Below, piece after piece: positions 1 to 6,995 of a DNA stretch of 21,259 nt; positions within the stretch are counted from its first letter, which is position 1; every line of letters begins with the position of its first letter. The position numbers and the translations under genes are program-made. A model generated the notes under the pieces. That model did no database searches. It had not been told where the DNA came from and saw only the letters and a list, made by a program, of their open reading frames with translations. This DNA is from CAZJUO01 sp964549245 (GTDB taxonomy: Bacteria > Patescibacteriota > Patescibacteriia > UBA10025 > JAHIVO01). The stretch is from assembly GCA_964549245.1 (NCBI GenBank), contig CAZJUO010000017.1:1-21259 (forward strand), written 5' to 3'.

Positions 1-960
1 CGTTTCAATAATCGGCAAGGCTGTCAACGAACCGCCGCCGTATTTATCATTCAGCTTGGCCGCCCGTTCCAACAAACGAGAGTGCAGATAAAACACGTCG
101 CCAGGATAGGCTTCGCGTCCCGGCGGCCGGCGCAACAGCAATGATATCTCACGATAGGCCCAGGCGTGTTTGGACAAATCATCGTAAATAACTAAGGCAT
201 CCTTGCCCTGGTCCATAAAATACTCGCCCATAGCACAGCCTGCGTACGGCGCAATAAAAGCCAATGAAGCCGGATCCGAAGCACCGGCATTCACTACAAT
301 AGTATGCTCCATAGCACCGTGTTTTTCCAGTTCGGTGACGATTTTGGCTACCTTGGATTCCTTTTGCCCGATAGCCACGTAAATACAAACAACATCTTTC
401 CCCTTTTGGTTGATGATGGTATCGATAGTAATGGCGGTTTTTCCTACTTGCCGGTCACCGATAATTAATTCCCGCTGTCCGCGCCCGATAGGAATCATGG
501 AATCAATAGCCTTGATGCCGGTCTGCAACGGCGTTTCGACCGACTGGCGGGTAATGACGCGCGGGGCGATCTTCTCAATCGGGTAATAGGTTTCGCTTTT
601 GATCTCACCCTTGTCGTCAATAGCCTGGCCTAGCGGATTAACCACGCGCCCTACCATTTGCTCACCAACCGGTACTTCGAGAATGCGCCCGGTGCTTTTG
701 ACCGTATCCCCTTCTTTGATGCCGGATTGCTCCCCCAAAATAATAGAACCGATAGAATCTTCCTCTAAGTTCAAGGCCACGCCGTACTTTTGCCCGGGGA
801 ACTCAAGCATTTCCGAAGCCATAACTTCAGACAGGCCGGAAATACGGGCTATGCCGTCGCCGATTTCCTCTACTGTTCCCACTGTTTCCTGGCTGACCTT
901 GGTCTTATAGTCAGCGATCTGCTTTGTAAGCTGTTCAATAATGTAGTCTTTATTAGACAT
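1..960 (-). CDS. atpA: ATP synthase F1 subunit alpha, partial (3' end outside window)
   Basis: This is the non-catalytic nucleotide-binding alpha subunit of the cytoplasmic F1 head. The minus-strand frame opens with ATG at 958-960 and stays open to base 1, giving 320 of the roughly 505 residues usual for the family. The visible part covers the N-terminal beta barrel (about residues 25-95) and much of the nucleotide-binding domain. It has a clear Walker A motif GDRQVGKT near residue 170, a Walker B region ALVIYDDLSK, and the conserved stretch RRPPGREAYPGDVFYLHSRL. It starts 18 nt after the atpH stop and is the last visible gene of the atp operon. The gamma, beta and epsilon genes would be expected to the left of the window. 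Identification is secure. Only the missing C-terminus is unknown. Confidence 0.97.
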   Translation of the reverse strand, partial: MSNKDYIIEQLTKQIADYKTKVSQETVGTVEEIGDGIARISGLSEVMASEMLEFPGQKYGVALNLEEDSIGSIILGEQSGIKEGDTVKSTGRILEVPVGEQMVGRVVNPLGQAIDDKGEIKSETYYPIEKIAPRVITRQSVETPLQTGIKAIDSMIPIGRGQRELIIGDRQVGKTAITIDTIINQKGKDVVCIYVAIGQKESKVAKIVTELEKHGAMEHTIVVNAGASDPASLAFIAPYAGCAMGEYFMDQGKDALVIYDDLSKHAWAYREISLLLRRPPGREAYPGDVFYLHSRLLERAAKLNDKYGGGSLTALPIIET

Positions 961-978
961 ATGTTTTGCTCTTTATAA

Positions 979-1380
979 TTATTTTTTTAATGTTTTTGAT
1001 AATAGTACTAAACGATTCTTGACGCTGCCGTCTATAACCGTATCGCCATACCGTATAACCGCACCGCCCATCAAACTAGGATCATGCTCTTCATGCATTT
1101 CAATTTTTTTCTGCAGGTCTTGCTCCAAATGCGTAACGATGCCTTGCTTAAGCTTTTCATCAAGCGCATCAACCGAAATAATTGTCAGCTCGACAACGCC
1201 TTCCTGTTCATTGGCATACTGGCGGTAAGCCTTAATAATTTTGTTGATCTGCGAAACAGCCTTATTGTCAATTATTAGACTGACGAAATTCTTGACCACT
1301 TCATCGGTTTTCTCCTCGGAGGCTTGCTGCAGCGCCTGGTATAAACTGATCGCGTATTTTTTTGGAGTAATTTTTATCAT
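979..1380 (-). CDS. atpH: ATP synthase F1 subunit delta, short form
   Basis: This is the OSCP/delta subunit, which links the peripheral stalk (b subunits) to the top of the alpha3beta3 head. The protein has 133 residues against about 175 in most bacteria, so the N-terminal helical domain is reduced. The C-terminal signature is present: a run ending in DPSLMGGAVIRYGDTVIDGS, which matches the family's conserved Gly-Gly-hydrophobic-D-G-S segment. It begins 2 nt after the atpF stop and ends 18 nt before atpA, which supports translational coupling. No Shine-Dalgarno sequence is obvious. Short delta subunits fit a reduced genome. The family call rests on the C-terminal motif plus the position in the operon. 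Confidence 0.9.
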   Translation of the reverse strand: MIKITPKKYAISLYQALQQASEEKTDEVVKNFVSLIIDNKAVSQINKIIKAYRQYANEQEGVVELTIISVDALDEKLKQGIVTHLEQDLQKKIEMHEEHDPSLMGGAVIRYGDTVIDGSVKNRLVLLSKTLKK

Positions 1381-1382
1381 GT

Positions 1383-1883
1383 TTACTGCTTGACTTGATT
1401 AACCGTTTCTACAATAATCTTTTTGTTACGTTCTGCATCCAAATTTTCGCCAACGACTTTACTGCTGGCCTGCACAATCAAATCCGCCACCTCGGCCTTG
1501 GCTTCCGACACCATTTTCTCTTTTTCGGAAGCCAGGCTGGCTTTTGTTTTCGCGGCGATCTTCTCCATCTCTTCCCGGGTTTGCTTCAGCTTATCTTCTT
1601 TGATTTTTTCTGCTTGTTTATTGGAATCATCCACGATCACCTGGGCTTGTTTTTTGGCCTCGGTCAAAATTGCGTCTTTCTTTTCTTCTGCGGCTTGCAG
1701 TTTCTTTTCAATCTCTTCCGCGTCTTTGAGGCTTTGCTCGATATCACCGCTACGTTTTTTCATTATTCGCATCAACGGCTTGATGGCAAACCACCACAGA
1801 ACTCCCAGAACAATGCCGAAATTAATGATCTGCGCGATTAATAGTTTCCAATCGATATGAAATGTTTGTATTAATTCATCCAT
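1383..1883 (-). CDS. atpF: ATP synthase Fo subunit b
   Basis: This is the peripheral stalk subunit that holds F1 against the membrane a subunit. Of its 166 residues, about 12-36 form one hydrophobic membrane helix (IAQIINFGIVLGVLWWFAI). A long charged coiled coil rich in Lys, Glu, Ala and Gln runs from about 42 to 160. This is the usual b-subunit architecture and length. Only one b gene is visible, so the stalk is probably a b homodimer. It is separated from atpE upstream by an unusually long 235-nt gap, but from atpH by only 2 nt. The start ATG at 1881-1883 is the only sensible one before the membrane helix. Confidence 0.95.
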   Translation of the reverse strand: MDELIQTFHIDWKLLIAQIINFGIVLGVLWWFAIKPLMRIMKKRSGDIEQSLKDAEEIEKKLQAAEEKKDAILTEAKKQAQVIVDDSNKQAEKIKEDKLKQTREEMEKIAAKTKASLASEKEKMVSEAKAEVADLIVQASSKVVGENLDAERNKKIIVETVNQVKQ

Positions 1884-2118
1884 AATATTACATTCTAATA
1901 TTAATATACTTCCTGATCTTTTTTGGGAAATAAGTCTAATGTTTTAAGTTTGAAGAAGAAAGTATATTGATAGATTTACAGTAAAACCTTACAACCTTCA
2001 ACATACTTCTATACAGTCCTCTTTAAACTGACAACTAACGACCTGCTTCCTTTATGTTAATTAATCTGTTAATTCCAGAAGACCTGCCATGCAGCAGCAT
2101 CTTCTGATTAGTAAGAGA
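1884..2118 (-). other. atpE-atpF intergenic region with hairpin
   Basis: This 235-nt AT-rich gap lies inside the operon. No convincing gene was seen on either strand. It holds an imperfect hairpin whose 7-bp outer arms are CAGAAGA (2076-2082) and TCTTCTG (2100-2106), with an inner CTGC/GCAG pairing. The hairpin lies just 3' of atpE on the transcribed strand and has no T run after it. An mRNA-stabilising or processing element is therefore more likely than a terminator, and would fit the high dosage needed for the c subunit. This role is inferred. Confidence 0.4.
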
Positions 2119-2331
2119 CTATTTAATACCAAAGGCAATAACCAGTGCGTAAATAGCGATAGCTTCCGCGAACGCGGCGGCCAATAACATAGGCACCAGA
2201 ATTTTACCTGCGGATTCGGGATTGCGGCCGATCGATTCCATGGCTTTGGCGCCGATTTTTCCGATGGCTAAGGCTGGACCGATGCTGCCGATACCGATAG
2301 CTAACGCTTTGGCGATAGTTGCTAAATCCAT
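2119..2331 (-). CDS. atpE: ATP synthase Fo subunit c (proteolipid)
   Basis: This is the ion-carrying rotor ring subunit in the membrane. The 70-residue hairpin has two hydrophobic helices (about 5-25 and 46-68) joined by the polar loop conserved in the family (ESIGRNPES). The ion-binding carboxylate is Glu56 in AAAFAEAIAIYAL. The residue after it is Ala, not Ser/Thr. The helix-1 position that holds Gln in sodium-coupled rings is Ile (PALAIGK). Both point to a proton-coupled ring. A purine-rich AAGAAAGG lies upstream of the ATG. The gene is flanked by two long gaps (about 200 and 235 nt), unlike the rest of the operon, which may let its mRNA segment be processed separately. Confidence 0.97.
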   Translation of the reverse strand: MDLATIAKALAIGIGSIGPALAIGKIGAKAMESIGRNPESAGKILVPMLLAAAFAEAIAIYALVIAFGIK

Positions 2332-2440
2332 ATTTTCTGACCTTTCTTATGGCTTACTCCCTACTCGACGTAATGGTTTTGGGTTTAATCGTCGGTGTTT
2401 GTAAGCAATTACTTATTAGAATGACTAATTTCTCAATTGC

Positions 2441-2526
2441 CAATTTCCAATCAACCTCCAATTTTGGAATTAATGAATTGAATCATTAGAAATTTATTGG
2501 ATATTGGAAATTGGTTATTGGAAATT
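2441..2526. repeat. Short direct and inverted repeats between atpB and atpE
   Basis: The unit ATTGGAAATT occurs at 2503-2512 and again at 2517-2526. Its inverted form CAATTTCCAAT is at 2441-2451 and pairs perfectly over 11 bp with 2503-2513. A longer alternative pairing joins 2442-2456 to 2513-2526 with one mismatch. The remaining gap between atpE and atpB holds no gene. The arrangement allows two competing stem-loops in the atp mRNA. It may be an AT-rich dispersed repeat family. Confidence 0.5.
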
Positions 2527-2532
2527 AATGAA

Positions 2533-3422
2533 CTAATGCTCTTCCGCCGTACTGGCAATGCTAAAATACACCAACATCAACATGGCAAATATCAACGCCT
2601 GAATCATGCCCACAATCACTTCCAGGAAAATAAACGGAATAGGCAGCACAAAAGCAAACAGTACCGCCATCGAGGCCAATAAAACCTCACCGGCAAAAAT
2701 ATTGCCAAACAATCGAAAAGAAAGTGATGCTACTTTGGCTACCTCACCGATAATTTCAATGATACCTACAAAAAACTTTATCGGGTTAACAAAAGCGATG
2801 GTTGGCTCTTTTTTAATCTTCAGGGGTATTTCGGCTAACGCTTTGATATTTACATATTTATTAAAATGCCGCCAAATGCCGACCACGAAAAAACCAAATA
2901 CATTCGATGCTATGACCGCGAACAAGGCCAGAGCCAAAGTGGTATTCAAATCAGCCGTCCCGCCGCGCAACAGCGGCACAAACATTTCATGCCCTTCGTG
3001 CATTTCGATAAAGCCGATAGAGCCAATTCCCGGTATCAGGCCGAGCCAATTATTAAGCAAAATAAAAATAAAATTGCAAAAACGAACGGAAAAATCCGTT
3101 CTGTTTTTTTTCTGTCACCGGTTACTGAATCAGCCATATTCATAGCACCCTCAACGACGATTTCAAAAGCATTCTGGATGCCGCGTGGGATCTTGGCGAT
3201 CTTTTTCCGCAGTGCCAAAGAAAACAGCACAATGATAACCACCACCACCCAGGAAGTGAGTAACGAATTGGTAATCTGAAAACTACCGACCGTCAGTACC
3301 GGTTCAGCAAAAAGCGTCGGCTCATGGGAAATCTCTTCGTGCGTTTGCGTTTCAGCGGTAATAGTTGTTTCCTCATGAGTTGTCTGTTGGGCCGCTTCGT
3401 TTGTTTCTGTCTCGTGACTCAT
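2533..3422 (-). CDS. atpB: ATP synthase Fo subunit a, interrupted by a -1 frameshift
   Basis: This is the stator membrane subunit that forms the two ion half-channels. Two overlapping frames together make one protein. The first (3036-3422) holds an acidic, His/Thr-rich N-terminus and the first membrane helix, and then runs into a stop after FVFAILFLF. The second (to 2533) continues with LLNNWLGLIPGIG and holds the essential channel arginine in SLSFRLFGNIFAGE, followed by the last two helices. Adding one A to the A run at 3070-3073 joins them as FVFAIFIFILLNNWLGL, the expected family sequence, with nothing lost. An assembly or sequencing error, a genuine lesion, or slippage are all possible. 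The apparent start of the second frame is an internal TTG. The start ATG at 3420-3422 lies inside the atpZ frame. Confidence 0.9.
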
Positions 3423-3666
3423 TTTTTTTAGTATCTTTTTCTATTTGCTTAATATATTTTGTAGCAGTAATGCCAATGCCAATGGATGAGATAATAAAAG
3501 CTACACCGGTTAAGCCAAGGTAATACCACGGTTCAGTACCGTACTTTTCATCCAAATATCTGCCCAAAAATAGGGCCGCAATGATAGGGGCAGCAACCCA
3601 GCCAACCACTTCTCCAAATACTACCAGCGCCGGCTGCCACCACGGCTTGGGGGATTTATTTTCCAT
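3373..3666 (-). CDS. atpZ: AtpZ/AtpI-like ATP synthase accessory membrane protein
   Basis: This is the first gene of the atp operon. The family (putative F0F1-ATPase subunit, AtpI/AtpZ type) helps assemble the c ring or moves Mg2+/Ca2+. The protein has two hydrophobic helices at about 12-34 and 48-68, with the family-typical turn LGRYLDEKYGTEPWYYLGL between them. As read it has 97 residues, but the last 15 (from NESRDR) are hydrophilic and are encoded in a 50-nt overlap with atpB. One extra A in the A8 run at 3422-3429 would end the protein about 82 residues in, with a TGA that overlaps the atpB ATG as ATGA. The annotated C-terminus may therefore be an artefact. No Shine-Dalgarno sequence is visible. 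Confidence 0.85.
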   Translation of the reverse strand: MENKSPKPWWQPALVVFGEVVGWVAAPIIAALFLGRYLDEKYGTEPWYYLGLTGVAFIISSIGIGITATKYIKQIEKDTKKNESRDRNKRSGPTDNS

Positions 3667-3691
3667 AGATAAATCCGATTAAACGTACTGC

Positions 3692-3749
3692 CTTGTGGAT
3701 AGGATTAACCAATAAAAACAGGGTTAAATCCCTTAAACGTATCCACAAG
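3692..3749 (-). promoter_or_regulatory. Nested hairpin in atp operon leader, with DnaA-box-like arms
   Basis: Perfect 10-bp outer arms CTTGTGGATA (3692-3701) and TATCCACAAG (3740-3749) enclose inner arms GGATTAACC (3702-3710) and GGTTAAATCC (3722-3731), which differ by one bulged base. The structure would start almost at the predicted transcription start of the atp operon. Each outer arm contains TATCCACA, which is 8 of 9 bases of a DnaA box, in opposite orientations. It may be an mRNA 5' stabiliser or a protein-binding operator. Neither role is proven. Confidence 0.5.
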
Positions 3750-3757
3750 TTGGCTCT

Positions 3758-3786
3758 ATTCTAGTGTAAATCAATAAAAAAATCAA
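3758..3786 (-). promoter_or_regulatory. Promoter of the atp operon
   Basis: On the minus strand, TTGATT (3781-3786) and TAGAAT (3758-3763) are separated by 17 nt. The predicted start is near 3751, leaving a leader of about 85 nt before atpZ. The match to sigma-70 consensus is 4/6 and 5/6. Confidence 0.6.
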
Positions 3787-3926
3787 GTCCTAGTGTTTTT
3801 AATAAAAGAGAAAAAAGTATTTTTTAGCTAATATTAGATAAATATTAACAATAAATCGCAAAAAAACCAAATACAATAAGGGTAAGAAATAATATTAAAT
3901 CGTCTCCCAACAAGGACATCCAGCTT

Positions 3927-3955
3927 TTGACCGAAAGAACAATACGAGATACAAT
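3927..3955 (+). promoter_or_regulatory. Promoter of the two-helix membrane protein gene
   Basis: TTGACC (3927-3932), a 17-nt spacer and TACAAT (3950-3955) form a good sigma-70-like promoter upstream of the plus-strand gene at 3998. The rest of 3787-3926 is AT-rich and shows no gene. Confidence 0.65.
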
Positions 3956-3997
3956 ACAATAATTATTGCTCTTTTCACCCTTAAACAAGGAGTGGGC

Positions 3998-4516
3998 TTG
4001 CCACGAACACGAAACGCTCACCTGGGATTTGATCTTTGCTTCAGCTTCATTATCTGGCTTGTTTTAATACGAATCATGCAATATGACCTAACGGGGAATA
4101 TTTTATTGGCTTTTATAATTTTTGTGCTGCATGCAACATGCTACCTCTGTTATCTTATGCCGACCGGCTCACAGCAATCGACCCAAAGTAATAATAATCG
4201 TTATACGCTCGATCAAGTTATAGCATCGACGAATAGCAGTTTAAAAAATACTTTGCACAATGAGCTGACACCCCCCTGGTGTGACCGGTTAATCCCCATC
4301 GGCCAATGGAAAAAAAACACGCATACGATTTACCTGGCTATCAAAGATTCAGCTACGATCACGGATAAACACCTTTATGGTATTAGCATTGACTGCCAAG
4401 AGCCAATTGAATGGTATGAAGAAGAACCAAAATTTATCAAAGCCACTGACCGAGGCATTATTTTTAAATCAGGAGTCTTTGAACACATCATTCCCTGGCA
4501 AAGCGCCAATCAATAA
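3998..4516 (+). CDS. Hypothetical two-helix membrane protein
   Basis: I do not recognise this protein. A TTG start at 3998 is preferred over the GTG at 3992. The Shine-Dalgarno AAGGAG (3987-3992) lies 5 nt before the TTG but overlaps the GTG. This gives 172 residues. Two hydrophobic segments (about 8-25 and 31-50) with a short loop form a membrane hairpin. A Ser/Gln/Asn-rich linker (SQQSTQSNNN) follows, then a soluble C-terminal domain of about 110 residues containing PPWCDRLIPIGQW and several acidic and aromatic residues. It has its own promoter and a strong terminator, so it is a single-gene unit, divergent from atp and convergent with the rmuC operon. No function is inferred. Confidence 0.75.
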   Translation: MPRTRNAHLGFDLCFSFIIWLVLIRIMQYDLTGNILLAFIIFVLHATCYLCYLMPTGSQQSTQSNNNRYTLDQVIASTNSSLKNTLHNELTPPWCDRLIPIGQWKKNTHTIYLAIKDSATITDKHLYGISIDCQEPIEWYEEEPKFIKATDRGIIFKSGVFEHIIPWQSANQ

Positions 4517-4553
4517 ACAACCCTGTTTACTTAAACACACGGGTTGTTTTTTT
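4516..4553 (+). terminator. Rho-independent terminator
   Basis: AACAACCC (4516-4523) pairs with GGGTTGTT (4541-4548). An inner TGTTT/AAACA extension and a T run at 4547-4553 follow. It sits directly at the stop of the plus-strand gene ending at 4516. Confidence 0.85.
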
Positions 4554-4560
4554 AAATCGC

Positions 4561-4947
4561 TTAATTACTGCGCAGCCGATACGGCAATCCCTGGAATAAC
4601 GACCCAACTATTTCTTTGATCGCTTCCGCTTGCTCTGGAGAAGTATACATGATAATCAGCTCCCCCTTGTCTCGGCAATCATGGCGGTCATTAACGTATA
4701 TGTGATATCCTCCGGCTTGTTCGACCCGTTTTACCAATTCGGAATTATTGGCCACGATATCTTCAGTTTGTTCCACTGAATACAATTTACTGCAAGCGAT
4801 AGGCTTGTTAGTAACTTCGTTTTGGTTTAATTTCCAATCAATAAAATAAGCAATGCCAATAGCCGCCAATCCGCCAATGATAATAAACAGCATTACCATA
4901 CTTGATGCTTTAAACGGTTTGCGATGCGTGTCCCGGTAAATTACCAT
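4561..4947 (-). CDS. Hypothetical single-pass membrane protein
   Basis: I do not recognise this 128-residue protein. It has a basic N-terminus (YRDTHRKPFK), one hydrophobic helix at about 17-36, and a soluble domain of about 90 residues with three Cys (52, 91 and none near the end except in the DRHDCRDKG loop). The positive N-terminus suggests an N-in orientation with the C-terminal domain outside. The second half (GELIIMYTSPEQAEAIKEIVGSLFQGLPYRL) has the look of a small alpha/beta fold. It follows the TIM-barrel gene by only 3 nt and is the last gene of the rmuC operon, ending just before a convergent gene. Confidence 0.75.
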   Translation of the reverse strand: MVIYRDTHRKPFKASSMVMLFIIIGGLAAIGIAYFIDWKLNQNEVTNKPIACSKLYSVEQTEDIVANNSELVKRVEQAGGYHIYVNDRHDCRDKGELIIMYTSPEQAEAIKEIVGSLFQGLPYRLRSN

Positions 4948-4950
4948 ACA

Positions 4951-5739
4951 TTATTTAGTTAACGCCTTGTTAAGAATTTTCCATGATTGCTCAATATCCT
5001 CCGGGGTGAGTATTTCTAGAGTAAGATATCCGTGATACTTACTAGCGTGTAATACCCCCACCGCCGCCGCTATTTCAATAACCCCGTGGTGGTTAAATCC
5101 AAAATGCTCTTTCCCTTCCGAACTGACATTGTGCAAATGGATGTCAGCTACCCGGTCACGGTTATTGTTTATAAAGCTGGCGTAATCGTCCTTATTTTTT
5201 ACGCTGTGGCCAATATCAACCGTCGTATAAAGATCCGGCATGGCAGCCATTAGCCGCTCCACTTCTTCCCCCAGATTGGGGTAACCTAAGGAGCCGGCTT
5301 TTTTAAAGGGTACATTTTCTACGGCTACTTTAATATTTGCTCCCGCATATCCTACTAATTGCTGGACATATGGCAAGCAAAAGCCCCGCGCTTCCTCATC
5401 GCCGATAAAAGAAGCTCGATCACCAATGTGAAAAGTAAATACTTTGGCTTGTAATATTTTCGCTTGGTCAAGCGCGCGTTTGAGTATAGAAAGGCTTGAT
5501 TCATTTTGATCGGCAAAAGTCGAAACAAAAGCCATATTGATATATGGCGCATGCATCAGGCAGTCTAACTCCCCTAATTCCTTTCGCAGCCATCGAGCGT
5601 CATCGTCAGTTAATCGCCCGTCTTCCCACCAGACCTCAATGTGCTTAATTCCGTCTAGCTTTTTTATAAATTCCAAATCGCGGGCAACAGCCGACCGGTC
5701 CTTGCCATTCAGATACAAAAAAACGCCGGGTGAAATCAT
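4951..5739 (-). CDS. Sugar phosphate isomerase/epimerase-like TIM-barrel protein
   Basis: This belongs to the AP-endonuclease-2/xylose-isomerase-like TIM-barrel superfamily. The family binds divalent metals and includes endonuclease IV and many sugar isomerases and epimerases. The 262-residue protein shows a plausible metal-ligand set in order: His63 (MHAPYIN), His104 (FHIGD), Glu141 (VENVP), Asp175 and His178 (DIGHS), His201/203 (DIHLHN), His217/218 and Glu242 (LEIL). The VEN and D-I-G-H motifs also fit endonuclease IV, but the length and the otherwise poor resemblance favour a general isomerase-like enzyme. Its substrate cannot be told. It lies 5 nt after rmuC and 3 nt before a membrane protein gene, so it is co-transcribed with them. 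Confidence 0.82.
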   Translation of the reverse strand: MISPGVFLYLNGKDRSAVARDLEFIKKLDGIKHIEVWWEDGRLTDDDARWLRKELGELDCLMHAPYINMAFVSTFADQNESSLSILKRALDQAKILQAKVFTFHIGDRASFIGDEEARGFCLPYVQQLVGYAGANIKVAVENVPFKKAGSLGYPNLGEEVERLMAAMPDLYTTVDIGHSVKNKDDYASFINNNRDRVADIHLHNVSSEGKEHFGFNHHGVIEIAAAVGVLHASKYHGYLTLEILTPEDIEQSWKILNKALTK

Positions 5740-5744
5740 ACGCC

Positions 5745-6818
5745 TTATTCTTCCTCGTTAGGCTTATCCAATTCCGCGGTCTCAACGCCGATTTCCTGGT
5801 CACCAATTTTCAAAACGTCCTTATCTATCTTTTTAAACTCCTTGCTGGCTGTATTGTAAGCGTTCACCGTGGTTCCTAAGTGAGTGCCAATCTTCTCCAT
5901 GTATAACTTATAACTGGATAAATGCTTGGCCAGCTGTTCCACATTCTTTCGGATCTCTTTGGCCGACTCCTCTATTTGTAGAGCGCGTAAACCCTGGAGT
6001 ACGGTCTGTAGATAGGCCAGGAACGAAGTTGGGGAAACGATAATGACGTGTTTTTCTTTAAACGCGTACTCGATCAAATCCCGCGTAGCTACTTTCACCG
6101 CGCCAACTTTATTAACTAGGAGGTCGTAATAAATCGCCTCCGAGGGGATAAACATGAAAGCGAACTCCATAGTGTTTTCCGCTGGGCGGACGTACTTGGC
6201 AGTCTCATCGATACGGTTTTTGAGATCCTGCTTAAACTGCTTTTCCAAAGTTGCCCGCTCGTTCTCGTCACGCTCATTCAAAATGCGTTCATAATTTTCC
6301 AATGAAAATTTTGAATCAACCGGGATAATCTTGTCTTTGACAAAAACAACCGCGTCAACGATCTCGCCGTCCTTAAACTTATACTGCATTTTATAGGCTT
6401 TGGGCGGCAGGACGTTTTTCAACGTTTCCTCAAGGTAATACTCCCCCAGCACGCCCCGTTGCTTGGGATTTTTTAAAATGTCCTGGAGGTTTTTTAACTG
6501 GTCAGAAAAGTTTAAAACCTGCTTGTTGGTTTCATCAAGCTTGGTTAAACGCTCGGTTACTTCACGCACAATCTGCGCCGACTGCCGGTACTGCTCTTGA
6601 AACGATTTGGTAGAATCACTTAGTTTCTCGTCTAAAACACGGGTAAGCTCACTGCTTTTTTCGTTCAATTGGCCGATACGCTCTTCCAAACGAAGCACCT
6701 TTTCATGAACTTCTTTGCCGTAATTATCATTTTCCTGCCCAGACTTGCGCAAAGTGATAAAGGTAACCACTATGCCGATCAGTATAAACGCCGCTAAGAT
6801 GATTAATATTATATCCAT
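5745..6818 (-). CDS. rmuC: RmuC-family DNA recombination protein
   Basis: RmuC proteins limit DNA inversions and rearrangements and have a predicted restriction-nuclease-like core. The protein has 357 residues. An N-terminal membrane helix (about 2-22) is followed by a long coiled coil (35-115), then the conserved core. The core starts with KQRGVLGEYYLEETL (119-133) and carries DAVVFVKDKIIPVDSKF (155-171), with the putative catalytic Asp and Lys, and PSEAIYYDLL and SPTSFLAYL further on. It is the first gene of a three-gene operon. A -10-like TACAAT (6827-6832) lies so close to the ATG that the transcript may be nearly leaderless. No Shine-Dalgarno sequence is seen. Confidence 0.93.
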   Translation of the reverse strand: MDIILIILAAFILIGIVVTFITLRKSGQENDNYGKEVHEKVLRLEERIGQLNEKSSELTRVLDEKLSDSTKSFQEQYRQSAQIVREVTERLTKLDETNKQVLNFSDQLKNLQDILKNPKQRGVLGEYYLEETLKNVLPPKAYKMQYKFKDGEIVDAVVFVKDKIIPVDSKFSLENYERILNERDENERATLEKQFKQDLKNRIDETAKYVRPAENTMEFAFMFIPSEAIYYDLLVNKVGAVKVATRDLIEYAFKEKHVIIVSPTSFLAYLQTVLQGLRALQIEESAKEIRKNVEQLAKHLSSYKLYMEKIGTHLGTTVNAYNTASKEFKKIDKDVLKIGDQEIGVETAELDKPNEEE

Positions 6819-6874
6819 ATGGTTATATTGTAGCGGAAATAGTTAATTAGAACAATGAGGATATTTTTCAAATA

Positions 6875-6995
6875 GCTACGTCCCATACCCTGAAATAAAT
6901 TCAGGGTGACAAAGGGGGTTTATTGTTACTGTCATCCTGAACTTGTTTCAGGATATAAATACATTGAAAGAATCCACGGGGAAATGGGACGTAGC
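6875..6995. repeat. Nested palindromic module (outer 12-bp inverted repeat enclosing two hairpins)
   Basis: The outer arms GCTACGTCCCAT (6875-6886) and ATGGGACGTAGC (6984-6995) are perfect inverted copies. Between them lie two hairpins: ACCCTGAA/TTCAGGGT (6887-6894 and 6900-6907, loop 5 nt) and ATCCTGAA/TTCAGGAT (6934-6941 and 6947-6954, loop 5 nt). The two hairpins are themselves arranged head to head, with TGACA after the first and TGTCA before the second. The whole is a 121-bp cruciform-capable element, similar in design to paired REP elements. It begins one base after the stop codon of the GIY-YIG gene. The CCTGAA...TTCAGG core resembles palindromes I associate with dispersed intergenic repeats in other bacteria. 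Copy number here is unknown. Confidence 0.85.

Noticed and set aside
2533..3060. Separate gene for the second half of subunit a
   Set aside because: Its apparent start is an internal TTG without a ribosome site, and the frame joins the first half exactly after adding one base.
3692..3749. Chromosomal replication origin based on DnaA-box-like arms
   Set aside because: Only two imperfect boxes in one hairpin, no dnaA or dnaN gene nearby, and the position fits an operon leader better.
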